From NCBI RefSeq assembly GCF_024055795.1, contig NZ_JAMXMY010000001.1:806001-870000 (forward strand): 64,000 bases of DNA, in the 5' to 3' direction. The notes below the pieces were generated by a model that ran no database searches, was not told the origin of the DNA, and saw only the letters and a program-made list of their open reading frames with translations. Positions 26,070 through 34,886 of the stretch are shown here, piece after piece. How positions within the stretch are numbered: the first letter of the stretch is position 1; every line of letters begins with the position of its first letter. This stretch comes from Actinoallomurus purpureus. Its GTDB lineage: Bacteria > Actinomycetota > Actinomycetes > Streptosporangiales > Streptosporangiaceae. A program made the translations under genes and the position numbers.

Positions 26070-27361
26070 CCACGCGTCGCGATCGCCCAGCCGGCCGCCG
26101 GCAGGCTCACCCGCGACCCCTCGATCCGCCCGGCCCCCGCCGCGTGCCGCCACTCGCCCGCCGGCAGGTCGGCCTGGGCGGGCGCGTCGGCGGCGTTCAA
26201 CGCGACCGCCACTCCCCGGTCCTGGTCCCCGGCCGTGTAGACCATCAGGGTGTTCGTCAGCGTCGTCACCGTCGTACGGGCGCGGACCAGCCACGGATGC
26301 CGCCGCCGGAACCCGATGAGGTCCTGGTGGAGCCGGTAGTGCGGGCGGCCGTGCCCGGCCAGCAGGCCCGGGTCGCCGGGAAACTCCGGGCGTATCGCGT
26401 CGTCACCGCCCTCCCGCTCCTCCTTGACCCCGCCGAACGCCTGCTCGTCACCCGAATAGACCGCCGGGATCCCCCCGACCGTGCACAAGATCACCAGGGC
26501 GTGTTCCAGATGACGCCGGTCCAGCAGGCGGCTGGCGATGCGGGTCACGTCGTGGTTGCCGACGAACGTGTGCGGCGCGAACGTCTCCAGCAGCGCGTTG
26601 TGCCGGTCCAGGGCCCAGGCCAGCTCGTACAGGTTCCGGTCGTTGAGCGAACTCCAGATCGCCTTCCACAGCTCGTACTGGGTGACCGAGTCCAGCCCGC
26701 CGGTGGTGACATAAGAGGCGTAGTCGCCGTGGATGACCTCGCCCACCAGCCACGCGCCGGGAAACCGGGCCCGCACCCGATCGGTCACCGTACGCCAGAA
26801 CGACGGCGGCACGGCGTACGCGGCGTCCAGCCGCCAGCCGGCGATGCCGCGCTCGAGCCAGTGCGTCATCACGCCGGCCACGTAGTCGGCGACCTCGGGT
26901 TCGTCGTGGTCGAGCGCGACGAGACGATGGTGGCCCTCGAAGGTCCGGTAGTCGCCGTCGGGGGTGGCGCGGAACCAGGAGGCGTACCGCGAGTCCGCGC
27001 CGTGCGCGGCCACGTCGGCGAAGGCGGGGAACCCGCGGCCGACGTGGTTGAACACCCCGTCGAGCAGCACCTTCACCCCGCGTTGTGACGCCTGCGCGAC
27101 CAGGCGGAGCAGGTCCTCCTCCTCGCCGAGCCGCGGATCGACGCGGAAGTGGTCGACGGTGTCGTAGCCGTGCGTCTGCGAGGCGAACACCGGGCCGAGC
27201 GCGAGCCCGTTGCAGCCCAGGGCGATGAGGTAGTCCAGCCAGTTCGCCAGGCGGGACAGCCGGGGCACGGGCGGCGCGGACGGAGGCAGGGCCTGGCGTT
27301 CGGCCCCGGTGAAGCCGAGGGGGTACACGTGCCACCAGACGGCGTGTTCGGACCAGTGCAT
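26066..27361 (-). CDS. GH13 alpha-amylase-family glycosidase
   Basis: This 431-residue TIM-barrel enzyme is cytoplasmic, since no signal peptide is present. Family-13 regions are clear: VLLDGVFNHVGRG (region I), GWRLDAAYAV (nucleophile Asp), AWLVGEVIHGDY (acid/base Glu) and FVGNHDVTRIASR (third Asp). A short C-terminal beta domain follows. It likely hydrolyses or transglycosylates alpha-glucans or maltodextrins. It sits 11 bp downstream of the MarR gene on the same strand, so it may be in that operon. Confidence 0.92.
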   Translation of the reverse strand: MHWSEHAVWWHVYPLGFTGAERQALPPSAPPVPRLSRLANWLDYLIALGCNGLALGPVFASQTHGYDTVDHFRVDPRLGEEEDLLRLVAQASQRGVKVLLDGVFNHVGRGFPAFADVAAHGADSRYASWFRATPDGDYRTFEGHHRLVALDHDEPEVADYVAGVMTHWLERGIAGWRLDAAYAVPPSFWRTVTDRVRARFPGAWLVGEVIHGDYASYVTTGGLDSVTQYELWKAIWSSLNDRNLYELAWALDRHNALLETFAPHTFVGNHDVTRIASRLLDRRHLEHALVILCTVGGIPAVYSGDEQAFGGVKEEREGGDDAIRPEFPGDPGLLAGHGRPHYRLHQDLIGFRRRHPWLVRARTTVTTLTNTLMVYTAGDQDRGVAVALNAADAPAQADLPAGEWRHAAGAGRIEGSRVSLPAAGWAIATRG

Positions 27362-27372
27362 GGAAGATCCCG

Positions 27373-27873
27373 TCAGTGAGCGGCAGGTCGGTCACCGGCG
27401 CCCGGCCGGGCCGGGTGCCGGGCGGGACGGGGCGGGTCGTCGGCGAGCCGGTCCATCAGCGCCCCGGCCAGCCGCAGCACCTGGCGCTCGGTGTCCGACA
27501 GCCCGGCCATGGCCGAGGCCAGCCACGCGTCGCGCTCGGCCATGTCGCGGGCCAGCGCGGTGGTCCCCGCCGGGGTGATGGCCAGCACCGACTGGCGGCG
27601 GTCGCGTTCGTCCCGGATCCGCGTCATCAGGCCCGCCTGCTCCAGCTCGGCGAAGACGCGGGTGAGGGACTGCGGCCGCTGGTGCTCGGCGGCGGCCAGC
27701 TCCCCGGCGGTGGCCGGGCCGTGCCGGTGCAGGTGGCTCAGGACACCGAGCTTGTTCACGCTGAGCGCCTCCGGGGAGCGCTCGGCGCGCAGCCGCCGTC
27801 CGAGGCGGATGACGCCCTGGCGGACCTGCGCGGCGCTCTGCACGAGCGCGGCGTCCTCGTAGCCCTTGGTCAT
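27373..27873 (-). CDS. MarR-family regulator
   Basis: This 166-residue winged-helix protein has the MarR core GPATAGELAAAEHQRPQSLT as HTH and RIRDERDRRQSVLAITPAG as wing with the DxRxxxxxxT pattern. It is divergent from the FUSC membrane protein, with only 29 bp between starts, so one bound site would block both. GCGTAGCAAT lies in the gap in inverted form, and a similar GCGTAGCATT lies inside the FUSC 5' end. Confidence 0.9.
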   Translation of the reverse strand: MTKGYEDAALVQSAAQVRQGVIRLGRRLRAERSPEALSVNKLGVLSHLHRHGPATAGELAAAEHQRPQSLTRVFAELEQAGLMTRIRDERDRRQSVLAITPAGTTALARDMAERDAWLASAMAGLSDTERQVLRLAGALMDRLADDPPRPARHPARPGAGDRPAAH

Positions 27874-27902
27874 ATTGCTACGCTATCACTTACTATACTG
27901 GC

Positions 27903-29513
27903 GTGAGCGAGACGAGATTTCGCCGGTCCACGCCCTTCATATCGTACATATCGCGTAGCATTCTGTGCTGCGTCACCGCCGCGCGACGCTCGGACCCGGG
28001 TCTGGCGGCACTGCGGGCGGCGGCCGTCGCCATGACCGCGACGCCGGCGGCGTACGGGTCGGCGCTGCTCCTCGAACACGCCGCGCACCTGCACGTCGAC
28101 GTCCTCGTCCAGGCAGTCGCGCTGACACTGACCCTGTCGCGCACCGGATCCACCGCCGACACGGCCGACCGGATCATCACCCTGGCGGTCCTGCCACCGG
28201 TGGCCGTCGCGGCGGCCGAGACCTCCTCCCTCATGTCCGGCCATCCCGCCGTCGGCGACACCGTCTTCACCGCACTGATCTGCGCCACGATCGCGGTCCG
28301 GCGGTTCGGGCCGCGAGCGACCCGCGCCGGGACCCTCGCGGTACTGCCGCTGATCGCGGTGCTCGTCGTGCAGACGCCCGGCGGTCCCCCCTCCGGCCAC
28401 GACCGGGACCTGTGGGCGGCGCTCGTCGCGCTGATCGCCGCGTTCTGGGGACTCACCACCCGGTGGGCCGCGGACCGCACCGGGTTCACCCGCCCGGCCA
28501 CGGCGTACACGCCACCGGCGCCGGCCCGCGCGAGCGGCGGGCTACGGCCGTCCGCGAGCACCCGGATGAGCCTGCAGATGGGCGGTGCCGTGGGCGCCGG
28601 ATTCGCCGCCGGCCACCTGGCGTTCTCCGCGCACTGGACCTGGGTGGTCCTCACCGCGTTCGTCGTGTGCAGCGGGGCGAGGGGACGCGCGGACGTCCTC
28701 CACAAGGGCGTACTGCGCACCGTGGGCGCGGCGGCCGGCACCGCGGCCGCCACGGTGATCGCCGGCATGTTCGGCGCACACGACTCCCGCTCGATCATCG
28801 TCATCTTCGCGGTCCTCGCCGTGGCCACCTGGCTGCGGCCCTTCGGTTACGCCTACTGGGCCGGATGCGTCACCGCGGTACTGGCCCTGCTCTACGGCTA
28901 CTTCGGCCAGTCGGCCCCCGACCTGCTGGCCACCCGCCTGGAGGCGATCGTCGTCGGCGCCGTGCTCGGGGTCGCGGCGTCCTGGCTGATCCTGCCGGTC
29001 CGGTCCATCGACGTGCTGCGTCGCCGCACCGCCGACGCGCTGGCCGCCCTGGGGGAGTTCCTGTCGGCCGCGCGCCGCGACCCGGGCCGGCTCTCCGACC
29101 ACCAGGTCAGGTTCGACGCCGGCGTGCGGCGGCTCGAGCAGATCGCCGGACCGCTGCGCGCCCACCGCAGGCTCCGCCGCACCGGCCGTCCCCACCCCGC
29201 CGACGCGATCGACGCCGTACGACGGTGCGCCGGGCCGGTCCACACCATCGCGCGCTGCGCCGCCGAGCACGGCGACGTGCTGGCCGCCCCCGACATCCTC
29301 CGCCTGAACGCCGCCGTCGCCGCCGACCTGACCCAAGCCCGCTGCGCCGTCGGCCGCCGGGCCGACCCCGGCCACCGCCCGGCCGCGGTGGGGGAGGAGG
29401 CGGCACCCGCCTCGCCGGACGCCCCACCCGCCGACCGCGTCCGTACGGCGCTGATCGAGCTGGACACCGCCCTGCGGAGCCTGCCGGAGATCTTCACCCC
29501 GCCCGGTGGGTGA
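27903..29513 (+). CDS. FUSC-family inner-membrane protein
   Basis: This 536-residue protein has two blocks of hydrophobic helices (residues about 30-190 and 220-360) separated by a hydrophilic linker, then a cytoplasmic tail with helices near IDVLRRRTADALAALGEF. This is the fusaric-acid-resistance/aromatic-acid exporter layout. The GTG start lies 4 bases after a TATACT -10-like element, so the mRNA may be nearly leaderless. The divergent MarR gene suggests induction by an aromatic compound. Confidence 0.85.
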   Translation: MSETRFRRSTPFISYISRSILCCVTAARRSDPGLAALRAAAVAMTATPAAYGSALLLEHAAHLHVDVLVQAVALTLTLSRTGSTADTADRIITLAVLPPVAVAAAETSSLMSGHPAVGDTVFTALICATIAVRRFGPRATRAGTLAVLPLIAVLVVQTPGGPPSGHDRDLWAALVALIAAFWGLTTRWAADRTGFTRPATAYTPPAPARASGGLRPSASTRMSLQMGGAVGAGFAAGHLAFSAHWTWVVLTAFVVCSGARGRADVLHKGVLRTVGAAAGTAAATVIAGMFGAHDSRSIIVIFAVLAVATWLRPFGYAYWAGCVTAVLALLYGYFGQSAPDLLATRLEAIVVGAVLGVAASWLILPVRSIDVLRRRTADALAALGEFLSAARRDPGRLSDHQVRFDAGVRRLEQIAGPLRAHRRLRRTGRPHPADAIDAVRRCAGPVHTIARCAAEHGDVLAAPDILRLNAAVAADLTQARCAVGRRADPGHRPAAVGEEAAPASPDAPPADRVRTALIELDTALRSLPEIFTPPGG

Positions 29514-29588
29514 GGGCACCGGGCCGCGCACATCGGCATCTTCGCGTATGCCGGATACGAATCACCACTTCAGACACCGCGACGGACA
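29514..29588. other. Intergenic sequence before left inverted repeat
   Basis: No gene is seen between the FUSC stop and the 49-bp repeat at 29589. The following 29638-29927 also carries no supportable gene. Confidence 0.4.
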
Positions 29589-29637
29589 CCGGGTGTGAGT
29601 AGTTGAGGTACAGGAAATCCCAGTGAGATTGATCTTG
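29589..29637 (+). repeat. Left 49-bp inverted repeat around ECF42-YCII genes
   Basis: CCGGGTGTGAGTAGTTGAGG and what follows matches the reverse complement of 31664-31712 with five mismatches in 49 positions. It is probably an insertion-sequence terminus or MITE end. No transposase is present between the two copies. Confidence 0.8.
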
Positions 29638-29927
29638 CGTCGCTTTGCGGGCCGATGGCGACACGAAGTTCTGCCGGCTCAACCGTGCGTGCGAGGTGGA
29701 CGGACTTGTCCTCTCGTACGAAGGGGTGCCCCATGACGGTCGCGGTGTGCCAGCCGCCGACCGGGGCGACACCAAGTCACCACGCCTCCAGCGCACATGT
29801 CGTCGCAGCTGAGTTTCCCCGCCGGCAACGCGTTTGCAGCTGGTCTTGACCCGCCTACTCACTGTGAGGCGACCGCTCTGGCCACAGGGGCGTGCCCAGT
29901 GCCGCGGGATAATCCGAGCGCGACCCG

Positions 29928-31085
29928 TCAGCGACATCGGCGGGCGTTGAGCCGGGCGGCCTGGCGCGTCAGGTGGTCGCGCTCGGCGAGGTTGGGTGCC
30001 TTGTGGGCCGCCTCGGCGTACAGCCGTGCCGCCGTCGCCAGGTCGCCGCCGCGCTCGTGAAGGTACGCCGCCACCGCGGCGTGGCGGGGCAGTGAGTCGT
30101 CCAGCGCCACGAGCGCCGCCAGGCCGGCGCGCGATCCGTCGGCCTCGCCGACGGCCACCGCGCGGTTGAGCCGGACGACCGGGCTGTCGGTCAGGCGCGC
30201 GAGCTCGTCGTACCACTCGACGATCTGCACCCAGTCAGTCTCCTCGGCGGTGGGCGCGTCAGCGTGGAGTGCCGCGATGGCGGCCTGGGCCTGGAACTCG
30301 CCCAGCCGGTCGCGTGCGAGGGCCGCCTGCAGGATCTCGACGCCCTCGGCGATCGACTCAGTGTCCCACCGGCCGCGGTCCTGCTCGGCGAGCGGCACCA
30401 GGCTGCCGTCGGGCGCGGTCCGGGCGGCGCGCCGGGCGTGGTGGAGCAGCATGAGGGCGAGCAGCCCCGCCACCTCGGGGTGGTCGATCGCGGCCGCGAG
30501 CTGCCGGGTGAGCCGGATGGCCTCGGCGGCGAGGTCGACGTCGCCGGAGTAGCCCTCGTTGAAGACCAAGTAGAGGACGCGCAGCACGGTGGCGACGTCG
30601 CCGGGCTGGTCGAACCGCACGCCGGAGACGGCGCGCTTGGCCCGGCTGATGCGCTGCGCCATGGTCGCCTCGGGCACCAGGTAGGCCTGGGCGATCTGGC
30701 GGGTGGTCAGCCCGCCGACGGCGCGCAGCGTGAGCGCGACCGCGGACGACGGCGTCAGCGACGGGTGGGCGCACAGGAAGTAGAGCTGGAGCGTGTCGTC
30801 CACCGCGGGCGAGGGCCCGGGCGCCGGCTCCTCGTCGACGAGGTCCTCACGCCGGCGGCGGGCGGCGTCCGCCCGGGTCGCGTCGAGGAACCGGCGCCAG
30901 GCCACGGTGACCAGCCAGCCCTTCGCATCCCGCGGCTGGTCGGCCGGCCAGCCGCGGACCGCCTCGACCAGCGCGTCCTGCACGGCGTCCTCGGCCGCCG
31001 CGAAGTCGGCTCCGCGGCGGACGAGGATCCCGAGCACGCTCGGCGTGAGGCTCCTCAGCAGGGCCTCGTTCATCGATGAGGTCAT
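29928..31085 (-). CDS. ECF42-type sigma factor with C-terminal TPR-like extension
   Basis: This 385-residue protein has sigma-70 region 2 at the N-terminus (ILVRRGADFAAAEDAVQDAL), then region 4 (LTLRAVGGLTTRQIAQAYLV). A long helical DUF6596-type extension (ATAARLYAEAAHKAPNLAER near the end) is characteristic of ECF42 and replaces an anti-sigma factor. The ATG at 31085 overlaps the TGA of the YCII gene (ATGA). ECF42 factors are typically encoded beside DGPF/YCII proteins and drive their transcription. Confidence 0.92.
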   Translation of the reverse strand: MTSSMNEALLRSLTPSVLGILVRRGADFAAAEDAVQDALVEAVRGWPADQPRDAKGWLVTVAWRRFLDATRADAARRRREDLVDEEPAPGPSPAVDDTLQLYFLCAHPSLTPSSAVALTLRAVGGLTTRQIAQAYLVPEATMAQRISRAKRAVSGVRFDQPGDVATVLRVLYLVFNEGYSGDVDLAAEAIRLTRQLAAAIDHPEVAGLLALMLLHHARRAARTAPDGSLVPLAEQDRGRWDTESIAEGVEILQAALARDRLGEFQAQAAIAALHADAPTAEETDWVQIVEWYDELARLTDSPVVRLNRAVAVGEADGSRAGLAALVALDDSLPRHAAVAAYLHERGGDLATAARLYAEAAHKAPNLAERDHLTRQAARLNARRCR

Positions 31086-31489
31086 TCCGTGATGGTGGGC
31101 GGCGCGGCCAGGAACGGGCGCACCTCGAGCCACTCGTGGATCGGCTTCCCGCCCGCCCCAGGGGCGGCCGACAGTTCCCCGGCCAGCGAGATGGCGCGCT
31201 CGTAGCTGTCGACGTCGATGATCATCCAGCCGGCGATGAGGTCCTTGGTCTCCGCGAACGGTCCGTCGGTGACCGGCGGGCGCCCCTCACCGTCGTAGCG
31301 GACCCACGCTCCCTCGGGGGCGAGCGCCTGACCGTCAACGAACTCGCCTGTCTTCTCCAGCCGGGCCGCGAAGTCGTTCATGTACTGCACATGCGCCGAA
31401 ATCTCCTCCGGGCTCCACTGGTCCATGGGCACGTCGTTGACCGAAGCCGGGGCGCCGCGGTAGTGCTTCAGCAGCAGGTACTTGGCCAT
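31082..31489 (-). CDS. YCII-domain (DGPF) protein
   Basis: This 135-residue dimeric ferredoxin-like-fold protein contains the eponymous VTDGPFAETKDLIAGWMIID motif and begins MAKYLLLKHYRGAPASVNDV. The biochemical role of the family is unsettled. It is the standard operon partner of ECF42 sigma factors and overlaps the downstream sigma gene by 4 bp, so the two are translationally coupled. Confidence 0.92.
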   Translation of the reverse strand: MAKYLLLKHYRGAPASVNDVPMDQWSPEEISAHVQYMNDFAARLEKTGEFVDGQALAPEGAWVRYDGEGRPPVTDGPFAETKDLIAGWMIIDVDSYERAISLAGELSAAPGAGGKPIHEWLEVRPFLAAPPTITE

Positions 31490-31832
31490 CGTGGTTCTCC
31501 TCGGTGCTCGTGCGACCCATTGTGGTCGCGTTCACCCCGGGGACGGAGCCGGACGCGGGTTCTCGACATCGCCGTCCGATTTTTTTTGGGGCTCTCGTGG
31601 ATGAGCCTGGGTGAGCCGTCTCGCGGTGCCCCAGCGGCGCCCCTGGCCGGTGTGCTGGCCGACCATGATCAATCTCACCGGGACTTCCTGTACCGCAACT
31701 ACTCACGCCCGGACACGATGACGTTGCGGTGAAGCAGCACCGGCGGATCGGCACGGCGAGGCAGCGGCCGTTACCGTCCGTGGCGTCCATGCGGCCCCCG
31801 CAGGCGGCGCCCCCTCTACCGTGGGAGGCGAT
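31490..31832. other. Intergenic stretch containing right inverted repeat
   Basis: This 343-bp gap holds an A/T tract (CGATTTTTTTTGGGG at about 31577) and the repeat at 31664-31712. The frame through it reads DHDQSHRDFLYRNYSRP, probably spurious coding across the repeat. No gene is supported. Confidence 0.5.
31664..31712 (-). repeat. Right 49-bp inverted repeat around ECF42-YCII genes
   Basis: This is the inverted partner of 29589-29637, ending ...AACTACTCACGCCCGG, with five mismatches. Together the pair brackets a 2.1-kb segment holding only the sigma factor and YCII genes. Confidence 0.8.
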
Positions 31833-32453
31833 ATGCGCACCATCAAGCACTCCGGCGTCCACGAACTGGAGATCCGCCGGTCCAGGTTCATCTGCGCCCT
31901 CGCCCGCGTAGTCACCGAGGACGACGCACACGCGTTCATCGCCGAGCGCCGCCGCACCCACCGCGACGCCACGCACAGCTGCACCGCCTATGTCCTGGGC
32001 GAGCACGGGGAGATCACGCGCAACAGCGACGACGGAGAACCGGCCGGCACCGCCGGCCTGCCGATGCTGGAGGTCCTGGCCCGCCGCGGCCTGACCGGCG
32101 TGACCGCAGTGGTGACCCGGTACTTCGGCGGCGTCAAGCTCGGCGCGGGCGGCCTGGTCCGCGCCTACGGCCAGGCGGTGGCCGAGACGATCGACGCGGT
32201 CGGGATGGTCGAGCGCCGCCCCGTCGTCACCGTCACCGTCACCGTCGGACACGAGCGGGCCGGCCGGCTCCAGCGGGACCTGCACGCCTCCCCGTACCCG
32301 CCCACCGGCGCCCGCTACGGTCCCCGCGCCGAGATGGACGTCGCCGTGCCGGAGGCGGAGCTGGCGGTGTTCGAGGCGTGGGTCGCGGCGGCCACCGGTG
32401 GACAGGCCTCCCTCCGCCGGGGCGCCCGGACCCTCGTCGACACGGACCTGTGA
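31833..32453 (+). CDS. YigZ/IMPACT-family protein
   Basis: This 206-residue protein has the UPF0029/IMPACT N-terminal domain with SCTAYVLGEHGEITRNSDDG, EPAGTAGLPMLEVLARRGLT and VTRYFGGVKLGAGGLVRAYG, followed by the DUF1949 C-terminal domain. The family is linked to translation or ribosome-associated stress control, but its bacterial activity is not settled. GGGAGGCG precedes the ATG at 31833. Confidence 0.93.
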   Translation: MRTIKHSGVHELEIRRSRFICALARVVTEDDAHAFIAERRRTHRDATHSCTAYVLGEHGEITRNSDDGEPAGTAGLPMLEVLARRGLTGVTAVVTRYFGGVKLGAGGLVRAYGQAVAETIDAVGMVERRPVVTVTVTVGHERAGRLQRDLHASPYPPTGARYGPRAEMDVAVPEAELAVFEAWVAAATGGQASLRRGARTLVDTDL

Positions 32454-32532
32454 CCGCGCCGGAAGACTGCCAGAAGATGTCAGGTATCTCCGGGATCATC
32501 GGACCATCACCGACGAACGAAAGGCGGTACCC

Positions 32533-32913
32533 ATGACCGCGATCGCTTCTCTCGCCATGGTCAACCTCGACTGCGCCGATCCCGGGGCGCTCGCCGAGTT
32601 CTACCACCAGGTCCTCGGCATGCCGATCACCTACAGCGACGGCACGTACGCCATGATCGGCGACGGGGCGACCAACGTCGGCTTCGGCCGCGTGGACGGC
32701 TATCGGCCGCCGAACTGGCCCGACACGGACTCCTCCAAGCGTTACCACCTCGACCTGTACGCCGACGACCTGGACGAGGCCGAGGCCCGCTGCGTGAAAC
32801 TGGGCGCCTCCCGGCCCGACTTCCAGCCGGGCGGCGACCGCTGGCGGGTGCTGCTCGACCCGGCCGGTCACCCATTCTGCGTCTGCCTCCGCCCCGACAA
32901 CGACGCCTCCTGA
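32533..32913 (+). CDS. VOC-family (glyoxalase/bleomycin-resistance fold) protein
   Basis: This 126-residue protein has paired beta-alpha-beta-beta-beta modules: MVNLDCADPGALAEFYHQVL at the start and RYHLDLYADDLDEAEARCVK in the middle, ending VLLDPAGHPFCVCLRP. The family includes metal-dependent lyases, dioxygenases and drug-binding proteins; the substrate is unknown. The ATG at 32533 follows GAAAGGCGG. Confidence 0.9.
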   Translation: MTAIASLAMVNLDCADPGALAEFYHQVLGMPITYSDGTYAMIGDGATNVGFGRVDGYRPPNWPDTDSSKRYHLDLYADDLDEAEARCVKLGASRPDFQPGGDRWRVLLDPAGHPFCVCLRPDNDAS

Positions 32914-33196
32914 CCACCGCCGCTCGGAACGGCGCCCGGCCGGGCAGCGCCGGCCCGGCCGAGACTTCTCGGCGGACGGGCAAACCCACGCCCGACGCCG
33001 TACCCCGTTCCGTCCCACCGTGACCCTGACAAGCCCGTTGTGGGCGCCGTCCGCCCGCGCCCGCCGGGCCGTGCGGACGGCGCCCACCGTACGCGGCATC
33101 GAGCCGCGTACGACAGGCGCCGTCCGCGAACCCGAGCACCGGGCAGACCGGCAGGAAGCCACCGAGACCACCGCGGGCTTCGGATTCCGCGGGCCC
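32914..33196. other. Non-coding interval
   Basis: No coding sequence is supported in these 283 bases. Short G/C-rich inverted segments around 33050-33120 (CGCCGTCC...GGACGGCG) could form RNA structure downstream of the VOC gene. Confidence 0.35.
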
Positions 33197-33745
33197 TCAC
33201 GGATCGCGGGTCGTCCGCCAGGCACCCAGGGCGAGGAAGACCACCAGATCGAGGGCCAGGTCCAGCCACGCGATCCCCATCGAGGGCAGCCGGGCGGCGT
33301 GCGGGCCGCCCGGTGGAGTGGCCCTGGTCAACACGTCCGCGGCGTTGGCCAGCAACAGGTGATCGGGCAGGTAGGACCAGCTCTCCAACGCACGGGCGAC
33401 GGGCCAGGCCAAGAAGGTAAGCGCGAACATCGCCGCGTCCCGCCCGCCGCGTGCCGGAGCAGGCCACCCAGTCCCAGGCTCACCAGTGTCAGCACGCACA
33501 GGAACAGAACTGATCAACAGCACCCCGAAAGCGAGCTGGCCGAGCTGTCCGCCGTTGAACGTCTCGGAGACCGCGTCGAAGCCCGCCCTGTCGGCGGCGG
33601 TCATCGTCGCCCGGTGATGCGCGACCGAAAAGGTGTCCAGAACGCCTAACCCGATCGCCAGCAGCGCCGCGACGCCGAGCGCCGCATACGTCCAGCGGAC
33701 CGACCGGAGCTTCATCCATTCGGCCCGCAGCAGACCCCGGATCAT
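33197..33745 (-). pseudogene. ABC-2 permease remnant
   Basis: The first 75 residues (MIRGLLRAEWMKLRSVRWTY, then a transmembrane helix) match ABC-2 type permeases. After LGQLAFGVLLISS the frame enters non-membrane, Pro/Gly-rich sequence and regains only one weak terminal helix (LDLALDLVVFLALGAWRTTR). At 182 residues it is shorter than the usual 250 or so. An internal deletion or frameshift is inferred. The ATG overlaps the stop of the ATPase fragment upstream. Confidence 0.65.
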
Positions 33746-33810
33746 GACTCCGCCCGGACGGCCCCGTCGGTCAGCCTCAAATACGCCTCCTCCAGAGACG
33801 CGCCGTCTCC
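33742..33810 (-). pseudogene. ABC transporter ATPase C-terminal fragment
   Basis: GASLEEAYLRLTDGAVRAES ends at a TGA overlapping the permease ATG (ATGA), the normal operon junction of ABC-2 exporters. Only about 22 codons survive upstream before unrelated sequence begins. Confidence 0.6.
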
Positions 33811-33837
33811 GTGAAGTCGGCCACGCTCATGTTGGCG

Positions 33838-33906
33838 ATCACGCACCTCATGAGCGAGATGGCGCTGACCGCCGATCACCTCATCGTGATCGGCCGCGGC
33901 CGTTTT
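33838..33906 (+). pseudogene. Inverted ABC transporter ATPase internal fragment
   Basis: THLMSEMALTADHLIVIGRG, on the plus strand, is the H-loop region of the same ABC-2 ATPase class (normally SSHLMSEMxxTADHLIVIGRGR). It lies 27 bp from, and opposite in direction to, the minus-strand ATPase tail, so an inversion has scrambled the gene. Confidence 0.65.
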
Positions 33907-33938
33907 TGTCGCTCTGCGGCCGGGGTGCCGGACCGCCG

Positions 33939-34709
33939 TCAGAGGTGCGGGATGGGGACACCCGCGGAGCGGAGCTTGGTCTCGATAAGATCGGCCATCC
34001 GGGCCCCGGCTGGTGACTGATTGCCAAAGCGGCTGATGAGCCGGTACCGGGTCGCGGCCTCGGTGCGGGCTTGCAGGCCGGTCACGGTCTTCAGCTGTGC
34101 GGGGTTGGCGAGGTAGTGGTCGGCCATGGCGGTGGCGAGCTTGGCGATGCGCGGGTCGTCCGGTTCCCAGGCCGCGGCTTCGGCGCCGCGCTTGATCAAG
34201 GCGACGAACCGGGTGTCTTGCAGGGCGTGCTCGACATGGTTGAGGTAGTCGTCGAAACCTTCTGGGACCAGGGCCTTGGCCAGCACCCAGCCCTCCCTGG
34301 TGGCCGCCACCTCGTCCGCGGTGAAGCCGAGGCCGGCCATCCGCTCCAGCAGCGCCACAGCGCGGTCGGGCAGCAGAGCCCGGTCGCCATCGGCGAGCCG
34401 GTGCAGCGTGTCAAGCCGCGCGATCAACTTCTCGATCCGTTCGGTGAGCTGCCGCTCGACGTCGGCGAGCGCGGCGGCGAACAGCGCGGCGTCGGCGCCG
34501 AACAGGGGCCCGATCTCGGCCAGCGGCACCCCAGCGGCGGCCATCGTCCGGACCTGCACCAGCCGCAACAGGTCGGCCGATCCGTACCGCCGGTAACCGG
34601 AGCTGTCGCGTTCCGGCTCCTCGACCAGGCCGAGCTTGTGGTAGTGCCGCACCGTCTTCACCGTGACGCCGACGAATGCCGCCGCCTGCCCGATCGTGAC
34701 TCCGTTCAT
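33939..34709 (-). CDS. MerR-family regulator with C-terminal TipAS-like region
   Basis: This 256-residue protein has the MerR HTH VTIGQAAAFVGVTVKTVRHY, wing RDSSGYRRYGSADLLRLVQV and a coiled coil, followed by a 130-residue helical ligand domain (EHALQDTRFVALIKRGAEAA). ATG 34709 is preferred over an upstream in-frame ATG because it starts directly at the HTH. It lies beside scrambled ABC exporter pieces, which it may once have controlled. Confidence 0.87.
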   Translation of the reverse strand: MNGVTIGQAAAFVGVTVKTVRHYHKLGLVEEPERDSSGYRRYGSADLLRLVQVRTMAAAGVPLAEIGPLFGADAALFAAALADVERQLTERIEKLIARLDTLHRLADGDRALLPDRAVALLERMAGLGFTADEVAATREGWVLAKALVPEGFDDYLNHVEHALQDTRFVALIKRGAEAAAWEPDDPRIAKLATAMADHYLANPAQLKTVTGLQARTEAATRYRLISRFGNQSPAGARMADLIETKLRSAGVPIPHL

Positions 34710-34886
34710 CTGCAAATCCTGCCTTGTGCTCAAGCTCGGCGACTACGCAGACCACAGAGCATGTGGACGGGCCACGCCGAGCTCGCCCCGCTCGGCGTGG
34801 CCCGGTCGCCGAAACCGCGCCACCGCCAGGTCCGAGACATGAGGACGGAGACGCCCCCGCCACACGGCCGGGCACCACACCGGCGC

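Noticed and set aside
29589-31712. Complete insertion sequence
   Set aside because: The repeats flank only sigma-factor and YCII genes; no transposase is present, so it is recorded as repeats.
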